Positions 1-7,076 of a stretch of 29,832 bases of DNA are shown one piece after another. Positions within the stretch are counted from its first letter, which is position 1; each line of letters starts with the position of its first letter. Both the position numbers and the translations under genes were made by a program. The notes beneath the pieces are model-generated. The model was not told where the DNA came from, did no database searches, and worked only from the letters and a program-made list of their open reading frames with translations. The stretch comes from an uncultured Clostridia bacterium (GTDB lineage: Bacteria > Bacillota > Clostridia > Oscillospirales > Ruminococcaceae), in NCBI GenBank assembly GCA_937891895.1, contig CALATN010000056.1, positions 1-29,832 on the forward strand, given 5' to 3'.

Positions 1-27
1 AATCGTCTTTGCGGAAATTGTGTCCAT
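1..27 (-). CDS. 5' end of a T-box-controlled gene, truncated by the window edge
   Basis: Only the first nine codons are inside the window (Met-Asp-Thr-Ile-Ser-Ala-Lys-Thr-Ile). The start is chosen because an ATG at 25-27 follows a GGAGG ribosome site at 33-37 on the minus strand, directly after the T-box terminator. T-box leaders control aminoacyl-tRNA synthetase, amino-acid biosynthesis or transport genes in Firmicutes, so one of these is expected. Nine residues do not identify it. The AKTI string loosely recalls the N-terminus of SPL-type radical SAM proteins, but that is too short to use. Confidence 0.6.
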
Positions 28-37
28 AACCGCCTCC

Positions 38-71
38 AAAAAGAAAAGCCCCCTGACAAAAGTCAGAGGGC
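38..71 (-). terminator. Intrinsic terminator of the T-box leader
   Basis: On the minus strand a 10-bp stem (48-57 with 62-71, loop of four bases, one G-U pair) is followed by a run of Ts with one C. It sits between the T-box sequence and the ribosome site of the truncated gene, and its upstream arm overlaps the antiterminator partner, as expected for T-box attenuation. Confidence 0.9.
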
Positions 72-290
72 GAATTATCGCGGTACCACCTCAGTTTGTC
101 AAAAGGCAAGCTTTTGACCTCGAAACGCTTTAACGGGCGTACCCGTGCACCCCTACTTATCCGCAGATTTATTCAGGGAACAAGCTCCGTGATGTATTCG
201 CCGCAGTTCGTCACCTTTTTGCACCGTCCAAAGGCTCTCTTTATCGGAATTGTGCGGGTACTTCTTCACTTCGTTGCTTTTTAATTATAT
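48..290 (-). promoter_or_regulatory. T-box riboswitch leader
   Basis: The conserved T-box core AGGTGGTACCGCG reads on the minus strand at 91-79, followed by a CGCCCTC antiterminator partner and the terminator stem. Upstream are a Stem III-like hairpin (ACGGG/CCCGT with a four-base loop), and Stem I signatures: AGTA, AGAGAGCC and GGTGCAA-like loop bases. The specifier loop region reads GCGAATACATCACGG, so the specifier codon is either AUC (Ile) or UAC (Tyr); I cannot decide by eye. The leader should sense uncharged tRNA and permit read-through into the gene at the left edge. Confidence 0.92.
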
Positions 291-296
291 ACATTG

Positions 297-325
297 AATA
301 TACCATATTGCAGACGGTTTGTCAA
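297..325 (-). promoter_or_regulatory. Sigma-A promoter of the T-box transcript
   Basis: TTGACA (325-320) and TATATT (302-297) on the minus strand with a 17-bp spacer. It lies just beyond the stop of the minus-strand gene at 347-730, giving the T-box leader its own start. Confidence 0.85.
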
Positions 326-346
326 GGTATGAATATCAACAAATCA

Positions 347-730
347 CTACTTGTCACAAACACAACAGTTGTTACCTTCGACACACAACAGTTTTTTACT
401 TCCGTCCTCAAATTCAATTTCAAACTTACAATTATCAAGCTGGCACACATTTTCAATCCACATTTCAGGCTCATCTCTGCCGATGTCAGACCATTGTGCA
501 GACTTTGTGCTGTAAGAATACTGCTCAAAAGGGTCACGCAGGGAATACACAATTATACCGCAACCATACATTATTGCAAACCGTTCATTTGTATCAATAA
601 TTGCACCGACAGGGTCACCGTAAAAATCACCGATTATTGTTTCTTTATTTGTCATCTTATCAATCAAGTACACTGTTTCGTATTCACTGATAACTTTATA
701 ATTCTCACTTTCAGCCAATAGCTTTTTCAT
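347..730 (-). CDS. Small hypothetical protein (127 aa)
   Basis: I do not recognise this protein. It begins MKKLLAES, has no signal peptide or membrane segment, and is acidic with several Cys near the C-terminus (CCVCDK end). Beta-strand-like alternation (YETVYLID, GCGIIVYSL, KFEIEFEDG) suggests a small mostly-beta cytosolic domain. A GAGGTG ribosome site stands 5 nt before the ATG. It lies downstream of the isomerase gene and its terminator on the same strand with no obvious promoter of its own, so it may depend on read-through or on a promoter I could not identify. Confidence 0.75.
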   Translation of the reverse strand: MKKLLAESENYKVISEYETVYLIDKMTNKETIIGDFYGDPVGAIIDTNERFAIMYGCGIIVYSLRDPFEQYSYSTKSAQWSDIGRDEPEMWIENVCQLDNCKFEIEFEDGSKKLLCVEGNNCCVCDK

Positions 731-744
731 TTTGTCACCTCATC

Positions 745-776
745 AAAAAGGGAACAAGAGTTACCCCTTGTTCCCC
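745..776 (-). terminator. Terminator after the isomerase gene
   Basis: A 9-bp perfect stem (750-758 with 767-775, 8-nt loop) begins just past the isomerase stop; on the minus strand it is followed by TTTTT. The T-run is short, so termination may be partial and allow some transcription of the next gene. Confidence 0.7.
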
Positions 777-781
777 TTAAA

Positions 782-2263
782 TTAAGCAAACGGATTTTCA
801 GTCTTGTAAAGCATACCCTGCGGCTGATTAAAGCCGATTTCCTCCACGCCGAGGTAGCGGAACACGTTAAACAGTGCCTTGCCGTTGTGAGCAAAGGTTA
901 CTGCGCCGTGGTGAGGGTATCTGCCCTCAATGAGAACGTGACGATAGAAGCGTCCCATTTCCTTGATTGCGAATACGCCGATGCCGCCGAAGCTCTTTGT
1001 TGCAACAGGAAGAACCTCGCCCTCTGCAACGTAAGCACGAAGCTTTGCGTCAGCTGTGCTCTGGAGACGGAAGAATGTAATCTTGGAAGGTGCGATATCG
1101 CCCTCGAGAGTACCTCTTGTGATATCAGGCTCCTTGTCTGGCTCAAGACCTCTGTGCATGATAAGCTGGTACTTCATTGTGCGTGTGGAAAGCTTGCAGG
1201 TGGCTGTATTACCGCAGTGGAAGCCCATAAATGTATCAGTATGCTTGTAATCGAACTTGCCCTTGATATCGTTGAGGTACATATCAGCAGGAACGCTGTT
1301 GTTGATATCGAGGAGTGTTACAACATCGTCGGAAACGCACTGACCGATGAATTCGCTGAGTGCGCCGTAAATGTCAACCTCACACGCAACAGGGATACCC
1401 TTTGCGTTCATACGGCTGTTTACATAGCAAGGCACGAAACCGAACTGTGTCTGGAATGCAGGCCAGCACTTGTTTGCAAAAACAACATACTCACGGCTGC
1501 CCTTGTGTTCCTCTGCCCAGTCGAGAAGTGTTGCTTCATACTGTGCAAGCTTTGGAAGGATACCTGCCATCTTGTTGCCGTCACCGAGTTCAGCTTCCAT
1601 ATCTGCGATTATTGCAGGAATACGGCTGTCGTTTGCGTGTGCATTGTATGCTGCAAAAAGGTCAAGCTCGGAGTTTTCTTCGATTTCAACGCCTATGTTG
1701 TAAAGCTGTGCGATAGGAGCATTACAAGCAAGGAAGTCCTGAGGACGTGGACCGAATGTGATAATCTTCAGGTTGGCAAGTCCGAGAAGTGTTCTTGCGA
1801 TTGGCACGAATTCAGCAATCATATCTGCTGTTTCGGAAGCTGTACCAACGGGATATTCAGGTATGTAAGCCTTGACATTTCTCAGGCCAAGATTGTAGCT
1901 TGCATTGAGCATACCGCAGTAAGCATCGCCTCTGCCGTCGATAAGTGTATCGGAAGATTCCTCTGCAGCTGCAACAAACATTACAGGTGCACCGAACTGC
2001 TTAGCAAGAAGTGTTTCTGAAGTTTCAGGTCCGAAGTTGCCGAGGTACATAACAAGAGCATTTACGCCAGCCTTTTTCATATCCTCGATAGCGGCAAGCA
2101 TATGCTTTTCGTTTTCAACTGTTACAGGACATTCATAAATTTCGATATTCTTTTCCTTACAAGCCTTTACAACCTCTGCACGTCGTCTTTCGGAAAGCTC
2201 CATAGGGAAGCAGTCACGGCTTACGGCGCAGATACCAAGCTTTACAACAGGCATATTGTTCAT
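782..2263 (-). CDS. L-fucose/L-arabinose isomerase family protein (493 aa)
   Basis: A full-length member of the fucose/arabinose isomerase superfamily: cytosolic metal-dependent ketol isomerases that convert an aldose to its ketose. The order of blocks fits: an N-terminal Rossmann-like half (VNALVMYLGNFGPE near 67-80, GRGDAYCGMLNAS near 110-122), then a metal-site half with CEVDIYG (Glu295), TLLDINN (Asp319) and MGFHCGN (His349), which I assign as the likely metal ligands by family analogy. The length is close to the family norm. The exact sugar cannot be told from sequence. AAGGAG precedes the ATG by 9 nt. It follows the lipoprotein gene by 21 nt and is probably transcribed with it from the promoter at 3003-3031. 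Confidence 0.85.
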   Translation of the reverse strand: MNNMPVVKLGICAVSRDCFPMELSERRRAEVVKACKEKNIEIYECPVTVENEKHMLAAIEDMKKAGVNALVMYLGNFGPETSETLLAKQFGAPVMFVAAAEESSDTLIDGRGDAYCGMLNASYNLGLRNVKAYIPEYPVGTASETADMIAEFVPIARTLLGLANLKIITFGPRPQDFLACNAPIAQLYNIGVEIEENSELDLFAAYNAHANDSRIPAIIADMEAELGDGNKMAGILPKLAQYEATLLDWAEEHKGSREYVVFANKCWPAFQTQFGFVPCYVNSRMNAKGIPVACEVDIYGALSEFIGQCVSDDVVTLLDINNSVPADMYLNDIKGKFDYKHTDTFMGFHCGNTATCKLSTRTMKYQLIMHRGLEPDKEPDITRGTLEGDIAPSKITFFRLQSTADAKLRAYVAEGEVLPVATKSFGGIGVFAIKEMGRFYRHVLIEGRYPHHGAVTFAHNGKALFNVFRYLGVEEIGFNQPQGMLYKTENPFA

Positions 2264-2284
2264 AGTTTTTATTCTCCTTAAAAA

Positions 2285-2950
2285 TTATTTTTCTTCAGCA
2301 GCGGTTGTTTCATCAATGGCAACCTCTGTCTTGACAGCCTTTTCAATGATTTCGATTGCGAAATATGTACCATAATAACCGTCAACACCATTTACGGTAT
2401 CATAAGTTTCAACCATTGTAAACACGATATTATAGGAAGGACAATCGTACTTCTGGGTATATGTCAGGTTCATATCTATACCCTCTGTCCCTGTCATTGC
2501 GCCGACAGGCTCAGCACCATGCTTCTTTGCGAGCTCAGCAGTCTTGTCCTCGAAAAACTTTGCAGCAGTATCTCGGTCAAGCAGGCAGGTAATTTCAGAC
2601 ATATATCCATTAAGGTAAATTTCATCGTCACCCTTTACGGTACGGAAATTATATGTGATGATAGAGTCATCTACATAGTAATATGTATGGTCGGGAGCAA
2701 TCACATCACGGAGCGCATTGAGCTCAGTATCGGTATTTACGCACCAGATTGTTGTATCGTCCTCATAATAAAGCTCAACACCGTCAGGCTGAAGAGAAAC
2801 AACCTTTGTAAGCGGCATACCAAGCTTTACTCTTGTGAGAATTCCTGAGTAACCGTTTTCAGCGACAGCGGTTTCCTCATCCTTACCGCAGGCTGTCAGA
2901 CAGGTAAGCGACATTGCAAGGGCAAGTATTATAGTGATTATTTTTTTCAT
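2285..2950 (-). CDS. Predicted lipoprotein of unknown function (221 aa)
   Basis: The N-terminus is a clear lipoprotein signal: MKK, a hydrophobic core, then the lipobox Leu18-Thr-Ala-Cys21 followed by Gly, so the mature protein should be lipid-anchored on the outer face of the membrane. The mature part (about 200 aa) has the segment RVKLGMPLTKVVSLQPDG, which faintly recalls the G-M-x-x-x-x-V turn of SmpA/BLIP-like small lipoproteins; this is weak. The C-terminus is Glu/Thr-rich. It heads a two-gene unit with the isomerase and has its own strong promoter, divergent from the mannosyl-glucose phosphorylase. No solute-binding fold is recognisable. Confidence 0.85.
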   Translation of the reverse strand: MKKIITIILALAMSLTCLTACGKDEETAVAENGYSGILTRVKLGMPLTKVVSLQPDGVELYYEDDTTIWCVNTDTELNALRDVIAPDHTYYYVDDSIITYNFRTVKGDDEIYLNGYMSEITCLLDRDTAAKFFEDKTAELAKKHGAEPVGAMTGTEGIDMNLTYTQKYDCPSYNIVFTMVETYDTVNGVDGYYGTYFAIEIIEKAVKTEVAIDETTAAEEK

Positions 2951-3002
2951 CCTTCATCATTCCTTTGTTACAAAAAGTTTCAGATACTTTGCAATTATTT
3001 AT

Positions 3003-3031
3003 ATAATACTACAAATTTACCAAAAAGTCAA
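3003..3031 (-). promoter_or_regulatory. Promoter of the lipoprotein-isomerase unit
   Basis: Minus strand TTGACT (3031-3026), 17-bp spacer, TATTAT (3008-3003), about 50 nt before the lipoprotein ATG. Confidence 0.8.
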
Positions 3032-3033
3032 CG

Positions 3034-3091
3034 TTATCAACACAGTTTTCTATTGAATTTTTTATGAAGATGTTGTATAATATTATCAACA
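3034..3091 (+). repeat. Direct repeat TTATCAACA flanking the divergent promoters
   Basis: TTATCAACA occurs at 3034-3042 and again at 3083-3091, 49 bp apart, the first between the two divergent -35 regions and the second just after the +strand -10 box. The arrangement would suit an operator pair, but a 9-mer twice in AT-rich DNA could be chance. Confidence 0.35.
3053..3081 (+). promoter_or_regulatory. Promoter of the mannosyl-glucose phosphorylase gene
   Basis: TTGAAT (3053-3058), 17-bp spacer, perfect TATAAT (3076-3081), 33 nt before the ATG. It diverges from the lipoprotein promoter within about 50 bp. Confidence 0.8.
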
Positions 3092-3114
3092 ATTGAAGCG
3101 AGAGGAGCTTTTTT

Positions 3115-4290
3115 ATGACTGAATTTGAGAAAAACTCGGCAAAGGTTATTGCCGATTATGAGGCGCTTATCAACCGCCGCAATGTCAAGGCAGGACGTTA
3201 CAACGGAATTTATGATGTATGGAAATATCCTGTACTTACTGCACTTCACGCGCCTTACATCTGGAAATATGATATGAACCCCGAAACAAATCCGCACTTT
3301 ATGGAAAGACTCGGCATCAACGCTGTACTCAACTCAGGTGCAATTGAACTTGACGGCAAGTTCTACCTTGTTGCACGTGTTGAAGGCAATGACAGAAAAT
3401 CCTTCTTTGCTGTTGCGGAAAGTGAAAGTCCTGTTGACGGTTTCCGTTTCTGGGATTTCCCTGTTCAGCTTCCCGACACTTGCCCAGAAGAAACAAACGT
3501 ATACGATATGCGTCTGACAAAGCATCAGGACGGCTGGATTTACGGTGTATTCTGCTCCGAAAGCAAGGACACTTCATCAAATGACCTTTCCGCTGCTGTT
3601 GCACAGGCTGGTATCGTACGTACAAAGGACCTCAAGACATGGGAAAGACTTCCTAACCTCAAATCCAAGTCACCACAGCAGAGAAACGTTGTACTTCACC
3701 CTGAATTTGTTGACGGCAAGTACGCTTTCTATACACGTCCTCAGGATGATTTCATCCAGACAGGCTCAGGCGGAGGCGTTTGCTTCGGTCTTGTTGAGGA
3801 TATCAACAACCCTGTCATCTGCACTGAGGAAGTGGTTATTTCCCCAAGAATTTACCACACAATCACAGAGGTAAAGAACGGCGCAGGCGCTGTTCCTATC
3901 AAGACTGAAAAGGGCTGGATTCACATTGCCCACGGTGTACGCAACACAGCTGCAGGTCTGAGATACGTTATCTATGTTTTTGCAACTGACCTGAACGACC
4001 CAACAAAGCTTATCGCTTCTCCATCGGGATTCTTTATTGCTCCTCACGGCTATGAACGTGTGGGTGACGTTTCAAACGTTGCATTCACAAACGGTGCAAT
4101 TGTACGTGACAACGGCGAGGTGTACATCTATTATGCTTCATCTGATACAAGACTCCACGTTGCTTCAACAACTCTTGACAAGCTTATCGACTACACCTTC
4201 AATACTCCTTCCGACCCACTCCGCTCAGTTGACTGCGTAAAGCAGAGATGTGAGCTTATTGCGAAAAATCTGGAGTATATGAAAAAATAA
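3115..4290 (+). CDS. 4-O-beta-D-mannosyl-D-glucose phosphorylase (GH130, 391 aa)
   Basis: The enzyme phosphorolyses beta-1,4-mannosyl-glucose to mannose-1-phosphate and glucose in the cytosol, the end step of the epimerase/phosphorylase route of beta-mannan use. The protein matches the GH130 subfamily 1 pattern from end to end as I recall it from Bacteroides and Ruminococcus albus enzymes: NPHFMERLGINA (59-70), ARVEGNDRKSFFAVAES (87-103), NVYDMRLT with Asp131 as the expected proton donor, RNVVLHPEFVDGKY, HGVRNTAAGLRY, and SPSGFFIAPHGYERVGDVSN. It is full length. A GAGAGGAG ribosome site precedes the ATG. The usual partner, cellobiose 2-epimerase, is not in this window, but a cytosolic CE2 esterase lies 1.6 kb downstream. 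Confidence 0.95.
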   Translation: MTEFEKNSAKVIADYEALINRRNVKAGRYNGIYDVWKYPVLTALHAPYIWKYDMNPETNPHFMERLGINAVLNSGAIELDGKFYLVARVEGNDRKSFFAVAESESPVDGFRFWDFPVQLPDTCPEETNVYDMRLTKHQDGWIYGVFCSESKDTSSNDLSAAVAQAGIVRTKDLKTWERLPNLKSKSPQQRNVVLHPEFVDGKYAFYTRPQDDFIQTGSGGGVCFGLVEDINNPVICTEEVVISPRIYHTITEVKNGAGAVPIKTEKGWIHIAHGVRNTAAGLRYVIYVFATDLNDPTKLIASPSGFFIAPHGYERVGDVSNVAFTNGAIVRDNGEVYIYYASSDTRLHVASTTLDKLIDYTFNTPSDPLRSVDCVKQRCELIAKNLEYMKK

Positions 4291-4317
4291 CACGTTATTT
4301 TAACAATAAGTAATTTC

Positions 4318-4348
4318 AAATCCGCTTCTGTTTTACAGGGGCGGATTT
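4318..4348. terminator. Hairpin between phosphorylase and cysK, probable terminator
   Basis: Positions 4318-4331 pair with 4335-4348 as a continuous 14-bp stem (two G-U pairs) with a three-base loop. The T-rich tail is interrupted (TTTCCTATTGATTTT), and the following T-run overlaps the -35 box of the cysK promoter. Confidence 0.65.
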
Positions 4349-4352
4349 CCTA

Positions 4353-4381
4353 TTGATTTTGACAGGGTGATGGTGTATAAT
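4353..4381 (+). promoter_or_regulatory. Promoter of cysK
   Basis: TTGATT (4353-4358), 17-bp spacer, TATAAT (4376-4381). An overlapping TTGACA at 4358-4363 is too near the -10 box (12 bp) to serve it. Confidence 0.75.
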
Positions 4382-4411
4382 TGAAGCATAATAATTTATT
4401 GGAGGATCACA

Positions 4412-5335
4412 ATGAAAATATACGAAAACATAGGCGAGCTTATCGGCGGCACCCCCCTGCTCCGCGTAAGCAATTTCAACAAGGACGGCAAGGCTGATAT
4501 CCTTGCAAAGCTTGAATACTTCAACCCCGCGGGAAGTGCTAAGGACAGGGTTGCTATGTCGATGATTGAAACAGCTGAAAATATGCACGTTCTCCGCGAA
4601 GGAGGCACAATTATTGAGCCTACAAGCGGCAACACGGGTGTTGGTCTTGCGGCTGTGGGAAGCGCAAAGGGCTACCGTGTAATTCTTACGATGCCTGATA
4701 CGATGAGTGTTGAGCGTCGTATGCTTCTCAAGGCTTTCGGTGCTGAGGTTATTCTCACCGAGGGCGCAAAGGGTATGGCCGGCGCTATCGAAAAGGCTGA
4801 GGAGCTTAACCGTGAAATCGAAGGCTCGATTATTGCAGGACAGTTTGACAACCCTGCAAACTCCCTTATTCATCGCACAACTACCGGTCCCGAAATATGG
4901 AAGGACACTGACGGAAAGGTTGATATTTTTGTTGCGGGAGTTGGTACGGGCGGAACAATCACAGGCGTTGGTGAATATCTGAAAATGATGAAGCCTGATG
5001 TTAAGGTTGTTGCGGTTGAACCAAGTGATTCCCCGCTTCTTTCCGAGGGCAAGGCAGGTCCTCACAAAATTCAGGGAATCGGCGCAAACTTTGTTCCTAA
5101 GGTGCTTAACAGGGACATTATTGATGAAATTATCCCCGTAAAGAGCGAGGACGCTTTCGCCTGTGCAAAGAAAATGGCACGGAGCGAGGGTATTCTTGTG
5201 GGAATAAGCTCAGGTGCGGCACTCTGGGCGGCGGCTGAACTTGCGGCACGTCCTGAAAATGAGGGTAAGACAATTGTTGCTCTGCTCCCTGATACAGGCG
5301 AAAGATATCTTTCCACTGGAATTTTTGATGATTAA
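4412..5335 (+). CDS. cysK: Cysteine synthase A (O-acetylserine sulfhydrylase, 307 aa)
   Basis: A PLP enzyme making L-cysteine from O-acetylserine and sulfide. Family marks are all present: GGTPLL near 12, the PLP lysine Lys44 in NPAGSAKDR, the substrate loop PTSGNTG (70-76), the phosphate-binding GTGGTITG (178-185), and GISSGA (264-269) near the pyridine nitrogen. The length is normal for CysK. GGAGG stands 6 nt before the ATG. It has its own promoter and a strong terminator, so it is a single-gene unit. A cystathionine beta-synthase-like role is possible for this fold, but CysK is the better reading. I see no S-box or CymR-like site upstream. Confidence 0.96.
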   Translation: MKIYENIGELIGGTPLLRVSNFNKDGKADILAKLEYFNPAGSAKDRVAMSMIETAENMHVLREGGTIIEPTSGNTGVGLAAVGSAKGYRVILTMPDTMSVERRMLLKAFGAEVILTEGAKGMAGAIEKAEELNREIEGSIIAGQFDNPANSLIHRTTTGPEIWKDTDGKVDIFVAGVGTGGTITGVGEYLKMMKPDVKVVAVEPSDSPLLSEGKAGPHKIQGIGANFVPKVLNRDIIDEIIPVKSEDAFACAKKMARSEGILVGISSGAALWAAAELAARPENEGKTIVALLPDTGERYLSTGIFDD

Positions 5336-5340
5336 AACAA

Positions 5341-5378
5341 CAAGCACTGTCCGACACGGTCGGATAGTGCTTGATTTT
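5341..5378 (+). terminator. Strong intrinsic terminator after cysK
   Basis: A 15-bp stem (5341-5355 with 5359-5373, one G-U pair) closed by a three-base loop and followed by ATTTT. The downstream arm and tail also contain the -35 box of the next promoter. Confidence 0.9.
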
Positions 5379-5399
5379 GTAATAAGCGTGTGCTATAAT
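5371..5399 (+). promoter_or_regulatory. Promoter of the thioesterase-esterase unit
   Basis: TTGATT (5371-5376), 17-bp spacer, TATAAT (5394-5399). The -35 hexamer is built from the last bases of the cysK terminator. Confidence 0.75.
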
Positions 5400-5432
5400 A
5401 AAGGTTGGATTTTAATAACAAGGAGAATTCCT

Positions 5433-5870
5433 ATGAACAAGATAGAACTTTACGAACACAGAGTAAGCTACTACGAAACCGACCAGATGGGCATTGTTCA
5501 TCACTCCAACTACATCCGCTGGTTTGAGGATGCACGTGTGGATTTTCTCGAAAAAGTTGGGTTTTCCTACGATAAGATGGAAGAACTGGGTGTAATGATT
5601 GTTGTGCTTGGAGCTTCCTGCGAATATAAATTTTCCGCACGCTTCGGCGACAGGGTTATCATTATCCCGAAGATTTCCGAGTTCAACGGCTTCAAACTGA
5701 CTGTTACCTATCGTGTTCTGAACAAGGCTGACGGCACGCTTCTTGCAACGGGTGAAACAAAGCATTGCTTTACCGACCTTAACCTGAAGCCTGTACGTAC
5801 AAAGAAGGATTACCCCGATATATACAAGGTTTTCAGCGACTATGTTGACGTTGACCTTGACGCTGAGTAA
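5433..5870 (+). CDS. Hot-dog fold acyl-CoA thioesterase, YbgC/FadM type (145 aa)
   Basis: A small cytosolic thioesterase of the 4-hydroxybenzoyl-CoA thioesterase family, expected to hydrolyse acyl-CoA esters. The signature is at the N-terminus: RVSYYETDQMGIVHHSNYIR with the catalytic Asp17, then EDARVDFLEK. The reading frame is open upstream to 5214, but the start is set at the ATG at 5433, because AGGAG lies 8 nt before it and translation from further up would enter the cysK gene and the terminator. The length fits the family. It is followed after 20 nt by the CE2-like esterase and is likely co-transcribed with it. The physiological acyl group is unknown. Confidence 0.9.
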   Translation: MNKIELYEHRVSYYETDQMGIVHHSNYIRWFEDARVDFLEKVGFSYDKMEELGVMIVVLGASCEYKFSARFGDRVIIIPKISEFNGFKLTVTYRVLNKADGTLLATGETKHCFTDLNLKPVRTKKDYPDIYKVFSDYVDVDLDAE

Positions 5871-5890
5871 TACACGAAAGGGTTGTTTTT

Positions 5891-6967
5891 ATGCAGACTT
5901 TTCTTGCTGATGACAAGCACGTCCGTACTATTGGGCGAAGCATTTTCCATAACAACGTCCGCTATCTGAGCTGGAGTTGCAGTGCGGTTGAGTTTGTCTT
6001 TACGGGTACGGAAATTACCGCTGAAATATGGACCGACTGGGTTAATGATGAGCCGTGGAAAGAAATTTTCCAGCCCTACTTTGCTGTTTTCATAAATGAT
6101 GAGGCTGTGCCTTGCAAGAGATTTGCGGTTAACGAAGGTACGGCGGTTTACCCTATTTACAAAAGTGACAAGGCTGAAACGGTGAAAATCCGCATTATGA
6201 AGCTTTCCGAGGCGGCTTTCAGCAAGTCGGGAATTGTTTCAATCAACGCTGACGGTGAAATTGCACCGACTGTTCCGTTGCAACGAAGAATAGAATTTAT
6301 CGGTGACAGCATTACCTGTGGTTTCGGTATTGAAGGCAAATTCGCAGAAGAAGGCTTCCGCACGGCTACGGAAAATCCGTACATAAATTATGCGTCAAAA
6401 ACGGCACGAAGTTTTGGTGCTGAATATAATCTCATTTCCTGGAGCGGTGTCGGCGTTTATTCCAGCGACACGAAAACCGATGAAATCAATGACAATTGGG
6501 TTGTTCCATCATATTACGGCTATACTGACCTTGCTACCGAAGGAGTTATCGGAATTGACAAGCACATTGAATGGGATTTCGGCAGCTTTGCTCCCGATGT
6601 TATTGTTATCAACCTCGGCACCAACGACAAAAGCTACACAAAGGGTATTCCCGAACGCATTGACGGATTCATGCTTGCTTATGAAAAATTTGTCAGGGAT
6701 GTCCGTAAAAAAAATCCGAATTCATTTATTATATGTGCACTGGGTATGATGGGTTCCGAACTTTACCCTGCAATCGCAGAAGTTGTTGACAAGCTTGGTG
6801 ACGACAGAATTTATGCGCTTGAATTTGATGTTCAGTGCGACGAGGACGGTATAGGCTGTGAACAGCACCCGAATTTTGTTACGCACAACAAGGCGGCAAT
6901 AAAACTCGCGGAAAAAATTTCCTCAATCACAGGCTGGGAATATGATTGCTCCGTATTCAACGTGTAA
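5891..6967 (+). CDS. CE2-type SGNH carbohydrate esterase, probably deacetylating oligosaccharides (358 aa)
   Basis: A two-domain esterase of the acetyl-xylan esterase family 2 kind: an N-terminal jelly-roll-like part (about 1-130, with SWSCSAVEFVFTGTEI) and a C-terminal SGNH hydrolase with GDSIT (nucleophile Ser140), NLGTND (243-246) and EQHPNF (His326). CE2 enzymes remove acetyl groups from xylan, mannan or their oligomers. There is no signal peptide, so it should act in the cytosol on imported acetylated oligosaccharides, which fits the nearby mannosyl-glucose phosphorylase. It shares a transcript with the thioesterase gene. Ribosome site GAAAGGG. A role in a sugar outside mannan cannot be excluded. 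Confidence 0.88.
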   Translation: MQTFLADDKHVRTIGRSIFHNNVRYLSWSCSAVEFVFTGTEITAEIWTDWVNDEPWKEIFQPYFAVFINDEAVPCKRFAVNEGTAVYPIYKSDKAETVKIRIMKLSEAAFSKSGIVSINADGEIAPTVPLQRRIEFIGDSITCGFGIEGKFAEEGFRTATENPYINYASKTARSFGAEYNLISWSGVGVYSSDTKTDEINDNWVVPSYYGYTDLATEGVIGIDKHIEWDFGSFAPDVIVINLGTNDKSYTKGIPERIDGFMLAYEKFVRDVRKKNPNSFIICALGMMGSELYPAIAEVVDKLGDDRIYALEFDVQCDEDGIGCEQHPNFVTHNKAAIKLAEKISSITGWEYDCSVFNV

Positions 6968-7000
6968 ATTATACATATCTTTCGTTATCATTTCACAGAA

Positions 7001-7028
7001 TTTACACAATAAGGCTTTACAATATAGC
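7001..7028 (+). promoter_or_regulatory. Possible promoter of the HtrA-like gene
   Basis: TTTACA (7001-7006), 16-bp spacer, TATAGC (7023-7028). This is a moderate match, 48 nt before the ATG. No CIRCE or other stress operator was seen. Confidence 0.5.
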
Positions 7029-7076
7029 CGTAGTCAGAAAACTGGCGATTGCTTAACATAGAAAGGCGGTATTGTT

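Noticed and set aside
887..2020. A 377-aa plus-strand open frame
   Set aside because: It is antisense to the isomerase gene, is Cys-rich with no domain pattern, and has no proper ribosome site; the minus-strand gene explains the DNA.
5214..5432. Longer N-terminus for the thioesterase
   Set aside because: It overlaps cysK and its terminator; the ATG at 5433 has a good ribosome site and the family signature starts right after it.
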